DNA of 64,000 nt, taken from NCBI RefSeq assembly GCF_025195085.2, contig NZ_JANAVY020000008.1, positions 79,260 to 143,259 of the forward strand, given 5' to 3'. Below the pieces are notes generated by a model that was not told the DNA's origin, made no database searches, and saw only the letters and a list, made by a program, of their open reading frames with translations. Below, in pieces: positions 36,889 to 47,436 of the stretch. The translations under genes and the position numbers were made by a program. The stretch's first letter is position 1. Each line of letters starts with the position of its first letter. This DNA comes from Vibrio intestinalis. Its GTDB lineage: Bacteria > Pseudomonadota > Gammaproteobacteria > Enterobacterales > Vibrionaceae.

Positions 36889-36944
36889 CGTGGCCATAGG
36901 AGGGAGCTTGTTATTGTTCGCGTTTAATTTGGGATTAGAGGCGC

Positions 36945-38528
36945 TTAAGAATCGACGCCTAGTGCTTCTTTAATACCTGAGGCAATGGTGATGACGTTCG
37001 CGCCGTAGATAACTTGAATACCTTTTGGCATACGCACCACACCGATAGCGCTCAGCTCTTTTTTCCACACATCGTCACTTGCTGCGAGATTTTCGTCATG
37101 CAGTGACACACGTAGACGCGTTGCACAGTTAGAGACGTTTTCAATGTTCTCTGCACCGCCCAGAGCCTTGATGATCTCTACAGGTAAGCCTGCTGTGTTT
37201 TGCTGTTGTTTTTTCTTGAAGTCTTCTTTTGAGTACAGTGCGATATCGCCTTCTTCCTCTTCACGACCCGGAGTTTTAGAGTCGAACTTCAAGATGAAGT
37301 ATTTGAAGGTGTAGAAGTAAACCACGAAGTACAGTGGAACAATCCATAGTAGTGCCCATGCATGTACCTTCTCAGGTTGCAGTAGGTTTGGCACCATGAA
37401 CAGTAACTGGTTACCGTGGATTGATACGCCAAACATCTCTGTAATTACGTAAGCTAGGCCGTTTAGTGGCACGTGCACAGCAAAGAACAGGAATGGTTGA
37501 ACAAATAAGAATGTGTATTCTAGTGGCTCAGTGATACCGATAACCGCTGCAGTGAACACTGCTGGTACCATGATTGCCGCGACTTTCTTACGGTTTTCAG
37601 TTTTAGCCGTTACGTACATCGCGTAAGCCGCACCTGTTAGACCACCAATTTGAATTGGAATACGGCCGCTGGTGAAGTTGTGAGTGATGTAGCCTGTTGC
37701 GTCTGGCGAGCTCATTTGACCGTTCATGATGTTACGAACACCTTCGTAAATCACACCGTCGATTTCCATTACGCCACCCACACGAGTGTACTCGATTGGG
37801 AATGCGATTAGGTGGTGAAGACCAAATGGCAATAGGCCTTTATCAAACACACCAAATAGGAATGAACCAAAGATGCCAGAGCTGGTGATTAGTGTTGTGA
37901 TAGATTGTAAACCGCCTGCAATTGGTGGCCATGCGTAGTATGCGATCAAGCTGATTGGCATAATCGCCATGTAAGCAAAAATCACGACCGCGCGAGGGCC
38001 AGAGAAGAAGCTTAGCATTGAAGGCATTTCATATTTGTAGAAACGGTTGTGTAGCGCAGCCGTGATACAACCAACGATGATACCGCTGAAGATACCCATG
38101 TTGTATGAGAACACGCCTAGGTTTTCACCCCATAGAGAGTTGAAGTTTTGCGCTGCTACTTTTTCGTAACCCATGTTGTTTACTAGGTAATCAACACTAA
38201 TGGTGTCTGGTGTCCAACCGTTGAAGGCTGCAATCGAGCCAATCGCCACGTTGAAACACATAAACATAGTGAAACCAGTGAAGGCTGCCCAGCCTTTTTC
38301 TGCTTTCGACAGAGCGAATGCCAAACCAATGGCAAAGAATGGGGGTAGGTTACGCATAACCATCAAACCAAGATCTAACATTAGTTTGAAGAATGCATAG
38401 ATTACAGAGTCTTGCGATAACATCTGGTTAACCACGCCTGCACCTACACCAATGTAGATACCAGCGATGACTAGTACGATGATGGATACCATCATACCAC
38501 CGGCAAGTGCTTGAACCTTATCTCTCAT
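36945..38528 (-). CDS. PTS EIIBC component, glucose/maltose family
   Basis: A 527-residue membrane permease. EIIC (residues 1-400) has about ten helices and the GITEPLEYTFLFVQPFLFF substrate-site motif. EIIB (about 445-527) carries the phosphorylated Cys468 in NCATRLR. There is no EIIA domain, so a general EIIA such as Crr must supply phosphate, as for MalX and PtsG. It imports and phosphorylates an unknown carbohydrate. Starts 3 bases after the M20 gene. Confidence 0.88.
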   Translation of the reverse strand: MRDKVQALAGGMMVSIIVLVIAGIYIGVGAGVVNQMLSQDSVIYAFFKLMLDLGLMVMRNLPPFFAIGLAFALSKAEKGWAAFTGFTMFMCFNVAIGSIAAFNGWTPDTISVDYLVNNMGYEKVAAQNFNSLWGENLGVFSYNMGIFSGIIVGCITAALHNRFYKYEMPSMLSFFSGPRAVVIFAYMAIMPISLIAYYAWPPIAGGLQSITTLITSSGIFGSFLFGVFDKGLLPFGLHHLIAFPIEYTRVGGVMEIDGVIYEGVRNIMNGQMSSPDATGYITHNFTSGRIPIQIGGLTGAAYAMYVTAKTENRKKVAAIMVPAVFTAAVIGITEPLEYTFLFVQPFLFFAVHVPLNGLAYVITEMFGVSIHGNQLLFMVPNLLQPEKVHAWALLWIVPLYFVVYFYTFKYFILKFDSKTPGREEEEGDIALYSKEDFKKKQQQNTAGLPVEIIKALGGAENIENVSNCATRLRVSLHDENLAASDDVWKKELSAIGVVRMPKGIQVIYGANVITIASGIKEALGVDS

Positions 38529-38531
38529 AAT

Positions 38532-39938
38532 TTACTCCTGAAATGATATGAGAACTTTCACGTATATCGTTATTGCTTTTATCAACGACTCAAGGCTGAG
38601 CTGTTCATTCGGCTCATGCACAAAAGTCACTTCTCCAGGGAAAGTTGGTCCAAATGCCACCCCATGCTCTAACGCACGCGCATACGAGGCCGCGCCTTTG
38701 CTAAAGCATTCTGCGTCCATTCCTGTAACGTCGGAATAAGCTTTCCCCATCGTCTGGATAAGGGCACTTTCGGGTGAGAGGTAAGATAAGGGTAAGTACT
38801 GCTGCTCGATAAAGTTCACTCCAGCTTGTTGGGATAAAGCGCGGAGTTGGGAACGAACTTGTTCGATCGTCAGGCCTTTAGGAAACCGAAAATCAAAATC
38901 CAAGTTGTAGCCATGAGAATCCAAATTGATGGCTGAAACGCAACTGGTGGTTGGCCCCATTTCATCATCTTGGTGGTTAAGCTCTAACTTGTGGCCATCG
39001 TGGCTATTTGCAAAGTGGGAGTTAAGCAAATTGACCAAATGTGCCGAGTTAGCATCTAACCCATCTACATGGCGCATAATGTCGATAAACTTGTCCATAC
39101 AATTATCAACTTTATGCGGATTGCGGGATTTCTCCCACGGCGTTGAAAACTCAACGCGATGATATGACTGACAATCAATCACATCAGCAAAAGCAGCAAA
39201 TTTCTGCGCTACTTTTGCAGCTTCAGAGCCCGCCAGTTCTGCGCTTAAGTGATGGCAAGTCGAGGTACGATCTCGCTCACTTTCCAGCTTAATGATCTGG
39301 CAAGTTCCTTTGGTGCTAGTTTGAGCAAACGCTCTCTCTAGCGATGCATACAGAATGCCTTTTTCACCATTGACGATTGGGAAGTCGCCGTCAGGTGAAA
39401 AGCCAAAATCTGGCTGCGGGTTGTGTTTAAAGTAATGCTCTACACATTCCCAAGTTGTCTCTTCTGCGCCACCAATGATCACGCGGATCTTTTTGGTTAA
39501 CGGCACATCCATTTGTTTAAACAACTTGAGGATGTACAAGCTGGCCATTAATGGCCCTTTGTTGTCTGTCACACCACGGCCAAACAGCAAATTACCTTCA
39601 CGAGTCATTTGGTAAGGCGGTGTACGCCACTGTGCTTCATCCCCTGCTGACACCACGTCTACGTGATGCAGCAGAGCAATTTCTTGATCACCTTGGCCAA
39701 CACTAATATCTAATGCGTAGCCTTGGTGATCGCGCACTTCTAACCCATTTTTTTGAGCAAACTCAATCAAATAATCAAACGCTCTACGAATCGGCTGACC
39801 AAATGGCGCAAGCTCAGTTCGGCTTGCCAAATCGCGTACTGATGGAATCGCAATCAGACCCGATAAGTCATTGAGCATCTCATCAATATGAGGCTCAAGA
39901 TACTTTATAAATTGGTCTGAAAACTTGCTGTCCATCAT
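38532..39938 (-). CDS. M20-family metallohydrolase (PepV/Sapep-like dipeptidase)
   Basis: A 468-residue zinc or manganese hydrolase. Metal motifs are LLHHVDVV near residue 83, GRGVTDNKGP near 115 (bridging Asp), GGAEETTWEC near 148 (catalytic Glu-Glu), SPDGDFP near 175 and a C-terminal FVHEPNEQ histidine. The family cleaves dipeptides or N-acyl amino acids. Its place between a PTS permease and pentose-phosphate genes is unusual and suggests that the substrate carries an amide-linked group. Co-transcribed. Confidence 0.82.
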   Translation of the reverse strand: MMDSKFSDQFIKYLEPHIDEMLNDLSGLIAIPSVRDLASRTELAPFGQPIRRAFDYLIEFAQKNGLEVRDHQGYALDISVGQGDQEIALLHHVDVVSAGDEAQWRTPPYQMTREGNLLFGRGVTDNKGPLMASLYILKLFKQMDVPLTKKIRVIIGGAEETTWECVEHYFKHNPQPDFGFSPDGDFPIVNGEKGILYASLERAFAQTSTKGTCQIIKLESERDRTSTCHHLSAELAGSEAAKVAQKFAAFADVIDCQSYHRVEFSTPWEKSRNPHKVDNCMDKFIDIMRHVDGLDANSAHLVNLLNSHFANSHDGHKLELNHQDDEMGPTTSCVSAINLDSHGYNLDFDFRFPKGLTIEQVRSQLRALSQQAGVNFIEQQYLPLSYLSPESALIQTMGKAYSDVTGMDAECFSKGAASYARALEHGVAFGPTFPGEVTFVHEPNEQLSLESLIKAITIYVKVLISFQE

Positions 39939-39997
39939 GTTTATTTCCTCAAATCCTCGTCAAAAATAGGGTTATTGATAAAGTTGTAATCAAGGTC

Positions 39998-40693
39998 TCA
40001 TTTTGCCGCTATCCAACGCACACCAAGTGAGTTAGAAAACGCCATAAAGTTCGCTTTTCGACGAGAAAAAATGCCATTCTCGACCACACCAGGAATGCTG
40101 TTTAGCGCTGATTCCAACTGGGATGAATGAGTTATATCCAACCCAGAAACATCAAGAATAATATTGCCATTATCGGTAACACAATTCGCGCGTTGAACAG
40201 GCTCTCCACCGAGTGCTTTTAACGCCAAAATCGCTGGCATTTTCGCAGCGGGTAGCACTTCTATCGGCAATGGGAATTTACCGAGTGCTTCCACCAAGCG
40301 ACCTTCGTCAGAAATGGTGATAAAACAGCTCGCCATGGTGGCGATCACCTTCTCTCTCGCTAGTGCTGCGCCGCCACCTTTGATAGTAGTGCCATCACTT
40401 AAGCCTTCATCAATGCCATCTACGTAAAAATCCACATGCTCACACTGCGCTAATGGCAGCTCTTTGAGCCCTGCTGATTGAATGGCGTTAGATGAACGAT
40501 CCGAGCTTGATACGCAGTAAGCGAACGGCAATTGGCTCTCTGCGAGCAATTGAACGAACACTTCCGCTGTTGCGCCTGTGCCGATACCAATAACAGTGTC
40601 AGCATGGATGTGTTGCTTAATGTGGTTTAAGGCAGCCTTTGCTGCCTTAGTTCTTAAGCATTCATCCACTTGGTTAGTGATGAATGATTCCAT
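39998..40693 (-). CDS. rpiA: Ribose-5-phosphate isomerase A
   Basis: A 231-residue RpiA. GIGTGATAEVF binds phosphate; DGIDEGLSDGTTIKGGGAAL and AREK hold the catalytic acid and lysine. The usual DGADE is DGIDE here, and overall divergence is larger than for a housekeeping copy, so this is probably an operon-dedicated paralogue. Interconverts ribose 5-phosphate and ribulose 5-phosphate. Its ATG overlaps the transketolase stop by one base. Confidence 0.88.
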   Translation of the reverse strand: MESFITNQVDECLRTKAAKAALNHIKQHIHADTVIGIGTGATAEVFVQLLAESQLPFAYCVSSSDRSSNAIQSAGLKELPLAQCEHVDFYVDGIDEGLSDGTTIKGGGAALAREKVIATMASCFITISDEGRLVEALGKFPLPIEVLPAAKMPAILALKALGGEPVQRANCVTDNGNIILDVSGLDITHSSQLESALNSIPGVVENGIFSRRKANFMAFSNSLGVRWIAAK

Positions 40694-42690
40694 TACGCGC
40701 GCTCCATCAATCGCTGCGCTGTTTCTACAACGTTCGCAACGGTAAAGCCGAACATCTCAAACAGTTGCTCTGCTGGCGCTGACTCACCAAAGCTCGTCAT
40801 ACCAATGATCTCACCTTGCAAGCCTGCGTACTTGAACCAGTAATCTTTGATACCTGCTTCAATCGCAATACGCTTAGTCACATTGCTTGGTAGCACTTGT
40901 TGTTGGTATTCCGCACTTTGCTTATCAAATACGTCAGTTGCTGGCATAGAAACCACGCGAACTCGTGCGCCTGTTAACTGCGCTTTCGCTTCCATCGCTA
41001 GGGCCACTTCTGAACCGGTAGCGATAAGAATCAGCTCTGGCTCACCCTCACAATCAGATAGGATATAACCACCCTTCGCGACGTTTGCCAGCATGGCTTC
41101 ATCACGTTCAAACTGAACAAGGTTCTGGCGAGAGAAGATTAGCGATGTTGGGCCATCTTTGCGCTCAACCGCGGCTTTCCACGCAACCGCTGTTTCAACT
41201 TGGTCACATGGGCGCCATGTGCTCATGTTTGGTGTTAAACGCAGTGACGCGATTTGCTCTACTGGTTGGTGCGTTGGGCCATCTTCACCTAGACCAATCG
41301 AGTCATGGGTGTAAACGAAGATACTGCGCTGCTTCATCAGTGCCGCCATACGTAGCGCGTTACGTGCGTATTCCATAAACATCAGGAACGTGCCGCCGTA
41401 AGGGATAAAGCCACCATGCAGTGCGATGCCGTTCATCATTGCTGACATTGCAAACTCACGCACGCCATAGCTTAGGTAGTTACCCGATGCGTCTTGCGCG
41501 GTGATCGCTTTAGAGCCAGACCAGTTAGTTAAGTTTGACGGCGTTAAGTCTGCCGAACCACCTAAGAACTCAGGTAAGTGCGAACCAAACGCTTCAATCG
41601 CATTTTGTGATGCTTTGCGAGTCGCAATCGTTGCTGGGTTAGCTTGCAAAGTCTCAATGACATCTTGACTGATTTGCGCCCAGTTCTCTGGCAACTCACC
41701 GTTTACGCGGCGGTTAAACTCAGCTGCTAGCTCAGGGTATTCTGCTTGGTATGCAGCAAAACGGTTCGCCCATTGTGCTTCCGCATCTTTACCGGCTTGT
41801 TTGGCATCCCACTCTTGGTAGATTTCATGTGGAATTTCAAACGGTGCGTAATCCCAACCTAGGTTTAGTCGCACTAATGCCACTTCATCTTCACCTAGCG
41901 GCGCGCCGTGACAATCGTGGCTTGCTGATTTGTTTGGTGAGCCAAAACCAATGATAGTTTTGCAACAAATCAGCGTTGGTTTGCCGGTTTCTGCTTGCGC
42001 GTCTAGAATCGCTTGGCGAATCGCTTCTGCATTGTGGCCATCAACATCAGAGATTACGTGCCAACCGTAAGCTTCAAAACGTTTTGGTGTATCGTCTGAG
42101 AACCACCCTTCCACATGGCCATCAATTGAGATGCCGTTGTCATCCCAAAACGCAATAAGCTTGCCTAGGCCAAGTGTGCCTGCCAGTGAACACGCTTCAT
42201 GAGAAATACCTTCCATCATGCAGCCGTCACCCATGAACACGTAAGTGTGGTGGTCAACAACGTCATGGCCCGGGCGGTTAAACTGCTCAGCCAATACTTT
42301 CTCAGCCAATGCCATACCCACGCCGTTGGTGATGCCTTGGCCTAGTGGGCCAGTCGTCGTTTCTACACCCGGCGCATAGCCATACTCTGGGTGGCCTGCT
42401 GTTTTCGCATGAAGCTGGCGGAAAGATTGGATATCTTCCATCGTCAGATCGTAGCCAGAAAGGTGCAGCAAGCTGTAAATCAGCATTGAACCGTGACCAT
42501 TAGAAAGAATGAAACGGTCACGATCAGGCCAATTTGGGTTAGTTGGGTTGTGCTTTAGAAAATCACGCCAAAGCACTTCAGCAATATCCGCCATACCCAT
42601 AGGTGCGCCCGGGTGGCCAGAGCCCGCCTTTTGCACCGCATCCATACTCAGTACGCGAATCGTATCTGCAAGTTTATTACGAGAAATCAT
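40693..42690 (-). CDS. tkt: Transketolase
   Basis: A 665-residue thiamine-diphosphate enzyme of standard length. The [10 protein letters not shown] start, the ThDP/metal motif [16 protein letters not shown] near residue 155 and the [11 protein letters not shown] segment near 470 are intact. Start at 42690, with AAGGAG eight bases upstream. Transfers two-carbon units between pentose, tetrose and hexose phosphates. Almost certainly a second copy dedicated to this operon. Confidence 0.93.
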   Translation of the reverse strand: MISRNKLADTIRVLSMDAVQKAGSGHPGAPMGMADIAEVLWRDFLKHNPTNPNWPDRDRFILSNGHGSMLIYSLLHLSGYDLTMEDIQSFRQLHAKTAGHPEYGYAPGVETTTGPLGQGITNGVGMALAEKVLAEQFNRPGHDVVDHHTYVFMGDGCMMEGISHEACSLAGTLGLGKLIAFWDDNGISIDGHVEGWFSDDTPKRFEAYGWHVISDVDGHNAEAIRQAILDAQAETGKPTLICCKTIIGFGSPNKSASHDCHGAPLGEDEVALVRLNLGWDYAPFEIPHEIYQEWDAKQAGKDAEAQWANRFAAYQAEYPELAAEFNRRVNGELPENWAQISQDVIETLQANPATIATRKASQNAIEAFGSHLPEFLGGSADLTPSNLTNWSGSKAITAQDASGNYLSYGVREFAMSAMMNGIALHGGFIPYGGTFLMFMEYARNALRMAALMKQRSIFVYTHDSIGLGEDGPTHQPVEQIASLRLTPNMSTWRPCDQVETAVAWKAAVERKDGPTSLIFSRQNLVQFERDEAMLANVAKGGYILSDCEGEPELILIATGSEVALAMEAKAQLTGARVRVVSMPATDVFDKQSAEYQQQVLPSNVTKRIAIEAGIKDYWFKYAGLQGEIIGMTSFGESAPAEQLFEMFGFTVANVVETAQRLMERA

Positions 42691-42702
42691 TGCCAATACT
42701 CC

Positions 42703-43656
42703 TTACAGACGCGCTTCAATCATGGTTTCTAACTTGCCTTGGTCTACAGCAAAGTTACGAATACCTTCAGACAGTTTTTCTGTCGCCATTGGGTCTTGGT
42801 TCATCTCCCAACGGAACTCAGCTTCTGTCATTGCGGTTGGTGCTGGCTGCACGTTTGCACGTTCTGCGTGAAGAGTCGGTTCAACTTCGCCTTCTTGCGC
42901 AGCCAATTGATCAAGGATTGCTGTGCCGATGGTTAAGCGGTCACAACCAGCAAGTGCAAGCACCTCTTCCGCATTACGGAAGCTCGCGCCCATCACGACT
43001 GTGTTGTAGCCATGATCTTTGTAGTAGTTGTAGATATTTGAAACCGAAACCACGCCCGGATCTTCATGCGGAAGGTACTCTTTCTTATCGGTATTGTTTT
43101 TGTACCAATCCAGAATACGGCCTACAAATGGTGAGATTAGGAACACGCCTGCTTCTGCACACGCTTTTGCTTGAGCGAAGTTAAATAGCAGAGTTAGGTT
43201 ACAGTTGATGCCTTCTTGCTCTAGCACTTGCGCTGCGCGAATGCCTTCCCATGTTGAAGCCAGTTTGATCAAAATACGTTCTTTCTCAACGCCCGCTTCT
43301 TGGTACATAGCGATCAGTTTACGTGCTTTGACTAGGCTCGATTCTTTATCAAACGATAGGCGAGCATCCACTTCGGTTGAGATACGACCCGGAACGGTTT
43401 TTAAGATTTCTACGCCGATGTTTACCGCAAGCTTGTCACTCGCATCCACGATTTGTTGCGCTTTATCTGCGCTCTGTTTTTTTGCCCATTCGATAGCATC
43501 AACAATCAGGTGATCGTATTGAGGCATCTCAGCCGCTTTTAAGACCAATGAAGGGTTGGTGGTTGCATCTTGTGGTTGGAATGCAGCAATCGCGTCAATG
43601 TCGCCTGTATCAGCAACGACTGTGGTGTATTTTTTCAATTGTTCTAATTTGTTCAT
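42703..43656 (-). CDS. tal: Transaldolase
   Basis: A 317-residue class I transaldolase. The Schiff-base lysine is Lys131 in [11 protein letters not shown]; the [12 protein letters not shown] and [12 protein letters not shown] motifs are present. Same length as E. coli TalB. Moves dihydroxyacetone units in the non-oxidative pentose phosphate route. It overlaps the HAD gene by 4 bases and precedes transketolase by 12. Confidence 0.93.
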   Translation of the reverse strand: MNKLEQLKKYTTVVADTGDIDAIAAFQPQDATTNPSLVLKAAEMPQYDHLIVDAIEWAKKQSADKAQQIVDASDKLAVNIGVEILKTVPGRISTEVDARLSFDKESSLVKARKLIAMYQEAGVEKERILIKLASTWEGIRAAQVLEQEGINCNLTLLFNFAQAKACAEAGVFLISPFVGRILDWYKNNTDKKEYLPHEDPGVVSVSNIYNYYKDHGYNTVVMGASFRNAEEVLALAGCDRLTIGTAILDQLAAQEGEVEPTLHAERANVQPAPTAMTEAEFRWEMNQDPMATEKLSEGIRNFAVDQGKLETMIEARL

Positions 43657-44396
43657 TGTTCTATCTCGATAAGTTGAATTATCAATTGCGCTAGCGATAT
43701 CTGGCTCATAGACGACAACGCAATAGTGGCGTGTGAAACATCTAGGTGTTGAGTCAGTAGGTTGGTTACCGCAACCGTTGGAATACCTGCCGATCGAGCC
43801 GCTGTGATCCCCGGAGGTGAGTCTTCAAAGGCAATGGCTTGATGGGCAGAAACTCCCAATTTTTTTAGGCTGGTTAAGTAGACATCTGGCTGAGGTTTAC
43901 GACGCTCAATGGCAATTTCTTCTGCGCCGGTATAACTCTCAAAGTAATGTTCTAACTTGAGGCGTTTTAGAATCGGCATGTAATGCTCATATTCAGAACT
44001 GGTGGCTAACGCCAGCTTAAGCTGCGCATTTTTCGCCGCTTCTAAATAATCACGGACACCGTCTCTTTCGCTTTGTTGTTCAATAAATTGGTAGGCAAGG
44101 TCTAGAACACGTTGGCGAATTTCATCATCTGAAATTTGCTCGCCAGAATGGGTTCTAAATAAATTGAAAAGGGCGGTTGCTGGCGCTGAGCTCCCAACTA
44201 GGCCAGCAACCTGGAGTGGCGAAACGTTCACACCGTATGGTTTCATCAAAGCTTCCCAGGCTTTGAACATACAGGTTTCTGTATCGACTAGTAGACCATC
44301 GAAATCGAAAATTAACGCTTTGATCTGGCCGCAGTGGATGTCCTCTCTGTCCGCATTCGCTGCTGCTTGATCAAGCTTGTTAATGCCGTTTTCCAT
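43653..44396 (-). CDS. HAD hydrolase, beta-phosphoglucomutase-like
   Basis: A 247-residue HAD protein. The nucleophile motif is [12 protein letters not shown] (Asp31, Asp33), a four-helix cap follows, then the ALATSSEYE threonine/serine motif and the late [16 protein letters not shown] motif. Typical of phosphatases or mutases acting on sugar phosphates. An N-terminal extension of about 24 residues precedes the usual start; a shorter start is possible. Overlaps the transaldolase start. Confidence 0.85.
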   Translation of the reverse strand: MENGINKLDQAAANADREDIHCGQIKALIFDFDGLLVDTETCMFKAWEALMKPYGVNVSPLQVAGLVGSSAPATALFNLFRTHSGEQISDDEIRQRVLDLAYQFIEQQSERDGVRDYLEAAKNAQLKLALATSSEYEHYMPILKRLKLEHYFESYTGAEEIAIERRKPQPDVYLTSLKKLGVSAHQAIAFEDSPPGITAARSAGIPTVAVTNLLTQHLDVSHATIALSSMSQISLAQLIIQLIEIEQ

Positions 44397-44419
44397 GTTC
44401 TTATCTCCGTTACATTCTG

Positions 44420-45577
44420 CTAAGCCAAACTAGCGCGCAGAATGGTTTTCATTTCTTCACCAGATGTCAGTGGTAAGTTGAAGCAAAACGCTGGCTCAAG
44501 AGCTGTTACGTCTTCTTCTGTTACCCCTACTTGGCTTAAGTTATGTTCCAAACCGATTTGTTGTAGAAACGTCACCAAGTGCTGCGCCAATGATTGTGCT
44601 TTCTCTTCAGTGCTTCCCACGGCACCAAACAGTTCAGCCACTTTGGCATAGCGCTCTGGCTGTTTACGCCATTGCAGTTGGACATAAGCTGGGTAGACGA
44701 CGGCCAACGTTAAGCCGTGAGGCAAGTTGGTTTTGCGGCTACCTAGAATCTCTCCCAGTGGATGCGGAGCACCTGCACCACCATTGGCCAATGAGATACC
44801 CGCTAGAGTATCGGCGCTGGCTAAGCGGCAGCGGCCTTCAAGGTCTGAGCCGTCTTTCACTACATTTGCTAGGTTCTCAACCACCAGCTTCATTGCTTCT
44901 AGCGCTAGGCTGTCAACAAGCGGTGATGGCTTAGTACCTGTGTATGATTCAAATGCGTGTGAGAAGGCGTCAAAACCTGTCATCGCTGTCATGCGCGGTG
45001 GCAGAGTGAGCATCAATTCTGGGTCAATAATCGCTTCACGCGGGTAGAAATCTGGGTGGAATAGCGTCAGTTTCGAGTGGCTTTCCAAATCCGTGATTAC
45101 CGCTGCGTGAGTCACTTGTGAACCCGTACCAGACGTGGTTGGAATCGCAAGCAATGGCACAGGTGTCGCTGGCAGTGCTTTAATATCACCAAACGGTGAA
45201 TCGTAATCAGCAAACCATTGTGACCACTGGATCTTTTCCACCTTCATCGCGGCTGCAATGATTTTTGCCGTATCAATGGATGAGCCACCACCGATGGCCA
45301 ATACCACATCACAACCTGCTGCAACACCCACTTGACGACCTAATTCCACTACTGTGGTTGGTGGGTTTGGTACCACACCATCAAAATGGGTCACTTCAAT
45401 ATTGTGTTCAGCAAGCAAAGCAAAAATACGATCGTAAGCTGGTTTTACGGCTTCAAAGATTGGCTCTGAAACCACCAAGCAGCGCTGACCATATTGCGCC
45501 ACCATTTGACCAATTTGGCTCACATTGCCCGGGCCAAAGCTCAGCTTAGTCGGTTGATAGTGATTAAAATGTGTCAT
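44420..45577 (-). CDS. Iron-containing alcohol dehydrogenase
   Basis: A 385-residue group III alcohol dehydrogenase. NAD-binding GGGSSIDTAK is near residue 98. Metal ligands are Asp and His in DAFSHAFESYTG and two histidines in GAPHPLGE and LPHGLTL. Start at 45577 behind AAGGA. In this operon it could oxidise a polyol phosphate to a ketose phosphate or reduce an aldehyde by-product. The exact substrate is unknown. Confidence 0.88.
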   Translation of the reverse strand: MTHFNHYQPTKLSFGPGNVSQIGQMVAQYGQRCLVVSEPIFEAVKPAYDRIFALLAEHNIEVTHFDGVVPNPPTTVVELGRQVGVAAGCDVVLAIGGGSSIDTAKIIAAAMKVEKIQWSQWFADYDSPFGDIKALPATPVPLLAIPTTSGTGSQVTHAAVITDLESHSKLTLFHPDFYPREAIIDPELMLTLPPRMTAMTGFDAFSHAFESYTGTKPSPLVDSLALEAMKLVVENLANVVKDGSDLEGRCRLASADTLAGISLANGGAGAPHPLGEILGSRKTNLPHGLTLAVVYPAYVQLQWRKQPERYAKVAELFGAVGSTEEKAQSLAQHLVTFLQQIGLEHNLSQVGVTEEDVTALEPAFCFNLPLTSGEEMKTILRASLA

Positions 45578-45660
45578 GGTTAATCCTTGGTTGGTGTCGA
45601 GCCGGAGCATTTCGAGGGTGAATCAGCCCGACACCTTTATCTGTTTAGTGACTGTGTCTA

Positions 45661-46371
45661 TTAAGCGATTTCAGCAGCAACCGCTTCTTCTGCTTTGTCT
45701 AGCGCTTCGCGGAAATCATGTACGCCCGCTGTGATGCCATCTTTGTGGCCGAAGATGTTGGTTGAAGCCACCATGACATCGATGTCTTCTTTTAGTAACG
45801 CTTCTAGGTTGTGGTTACGGATACCGCCATCCACACATAGCTCACAGTTAGGGTTGCGTTCGTTAATTAGCTGACGCGCTTCGCGGATCATTTCGATTGC
45901 AGATTCACGCCATAACCATTCATCGTTGTTCACGCCGTGGATTACGATGTGTAGGCGGTCTAGGTAGTAAATCGCTTCTTTAACGAAAGAAACCGGAGTG
46001 AAACAGCCAACTGTTAGACCAAACTTCATGTTGTAGTCGCGGCAATACTTCATCATGTAAGCCAGAGGTGCGCCCAAGAAGTTTTCAGCTGGAAGAATCA
46101 GCATGTCTGCACCCGCTTTCGCGATTTTCTCTACGAATAGACGGTCACAATCTTTGAAGTAAGCGTGTACTTCGATTGGTTTATCAGTGTATTGGCGAAT
46201 ACCTTCAACGATTTGGTGGCCACCCATTAGCTGCATGTTTTTCAGATCGTGCATATCTGCTGCATCACAGTGGATGTAGTCTGCGCCTGCATCAGACACT
46301 TCTTTAACGATGTCAGCGATGTGGCCGTAATCTACGTGTGCAAGACCTGCTGCGATTTTTACTTTTTTCAT
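45661..46371 (-). CDS. Ribulose-phosphate 3-epimerase-like enzyme
   Basis: A 236-residue TIM barrel. Expected metal and acid/base residues of the family are all in place: His34 and Asp36 in YIHCDAADMHD, His69 in EVHAYF and Asp181 in CVDGGI. However the usual DVMDG and NPGFGGQ loops are replaced (DAADM and VIHGVNNDEW), so the substrate is probably not ribulose 5-phosphate itself. Related branches include allulose-6-phosphate epimerase and SgcE-type proteins in PTS operons. GGAAACACC precedes the ATG. Confidence 0.8.
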   Translation of the reverse strand: MKKVKIAAGLAHVDYGHIADIVKEVSDAGADYIHCDAADMHDLKNMQLMGGHQIVEGIRQYTDKPIEVHAYFKDCDRLFVEKIAKAGADMLILPAENFLGAPLAYMMKYCRDYNMKFGLTVGCFTPVSFVKEAIYYLDRLHIVIHGVNNDEWLWRESAIEMIREARQLINERNPNCELCVDGGIRNHNLEALLKEDIDVMVASTNIFGHKDGITAGVHDFREALDKAEEAVAAEIA

Positions 46372-46380
46372 GGTGTTTCC

Positions 46381-47223
46381 TTAGTAGCAATATGAGTGTT
46401 GGCAAGTGTGTTGACCTTCAGACACAACCAGTCTGAGGTACTGTCCAATGCCGCAACCGTTGTTATCTGTGACAATGAGGTTTGCTAAGCCGCGCAAAGC
46501 AGGGCTAGCGTTAGCCATGGCGACAGGCTCTCCAACCACACGGAACATTTCCACGTCGTTGTCGCCATCACCAAAGGCGATAGTTTGTTTTGGTTTGATG
46601 TTGAATTGGTTTAACCAACAAAGTGTTGCTTGACCTTTGTTGACGCCATCAGCAGTGATATCTAGCTTATTTGGTGTCGAAAGATCCGCTTGTAAGTCGG
46701 CTTGAAGTGCATCGCGCAGCTGACAAAGTGCGACTTTGTCTTGGCTCGATACTAAAACTTTATATACGTCACCACATTGGCTTAGTAGCTCTTGAACATT
46801 AGCCACAATCTGGGTGTTTCCCGTTGCGCCTAACTGAGCTATTTGCTGTTTTAAGCCATTGAAATGAGAAGATTCTTGAGCCGCGTAAATGCCATTTTCG
46901 CAGTAAAGCGTAAAGTGGAACTGACCAAGGTTTAAGGTATCCAACAAAGATGCCATTACCTGCGCTTCAATCACTTGGCTATTCATGACGCGCTGCTGAA
47001 CAGGATGGAACTGATAAGCGCCATTGCAACAGATAAGAGGTAGCTCAATACCCAGTTGCTTAGCGAAAGGCAGCATCAAGTTATGTGGTCGACCGCTCGC
47101 CAATGTGATTTGATAACCTTCGCTTACTGCTAGTTTTATCGCCTCTATATTGTTTCCGCTGATCTGATTGTGGTCATTTAGTAATGTGCCATCTAAATCA
47201 ATAATGATTGCTTGATACTTCAC
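46381..47223 (-). CDS. Cof-type HAD phosphatase
   Basis: A 280-residue sugar phosphatase of the Cof/YbiV group. IIIDLDGTLLND at residues 6-17 holds the nucleophile and acid; GDGDNDVEMF near 217 binds magnesium. The start is a GTG at 47223 with GGGAGG five bases upstream; a longer form from 47292 would add 23 residues but lacks a ribosome site. First gene of the ten-gene operon. Confidence 0.85.
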   Translation of the reverse strand: MKYQAIIIDLDGTLLNDHNQISGNNIEAIKLAVSEGYQITLASGRPHNLMLPFAKQLGIELPLICCNGAYQFHPVQQRVMNSQVIEAQVMASLLDTLNLGQFHFTLYCENGIYAAQESSHFNGLKQQIAQLGATGNTQIVANVQELLSQCGDVYKVLVSSQDKVALCQLRDALQADLQADLSTPNKLDITADGVNKGQATLCWLNQFNIKPKQTIAFGDGDNDVEMFRVVGEPVAMANASPALRGLANLIVTDNNGCGIGQYLRLVVSEGQHTCQHSYCY

Positions 47224-47284
47224 CTTGGCCTCCCGTGACTCTTTGTGACGCAAAATGAATATATATGACCAATAAGCGTCACGT

Positions 47285-47406
47285 AAAGTCATTTTTGATT
47301 TTTTATGACTAAAAACATGCCAAAGATCACATTAAACGCTCACCAAAAGTTCATTAAACGTCAAAATGAATTTTAATTTGCTCAAAACGTCAAATTCGGT
47401 CAAAAT
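47285..47406. promoter_or_regulatory. DeoR-type operator cluster in the divergent promoter
   Basis: AAACGTCAAAATG (47356-47368) and AAACGTCAAATTC (47385-47397) are near-identical direct repeats 29 bp apart, with a third GTCAAAAT at 47399-47406 and an inverted GTCATTTTTGAT at 47288-47299. Such repeated CAAAA/TTTTG words are typical of DeoR-family operators. They lie between the operon start and its regulator. Confidence 0.6.
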
Positions 47407-47436
47407 AAACCAATCAGAAAGATCAAGGACTTAGTT

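Noticed and set aside
42603..43184. 193-residue plus-strand frame opposite tkt/tal
   Set aside because: Spans the junction of two real minus-strand genes and lacks any domain; composition is typical of an antisense frame.
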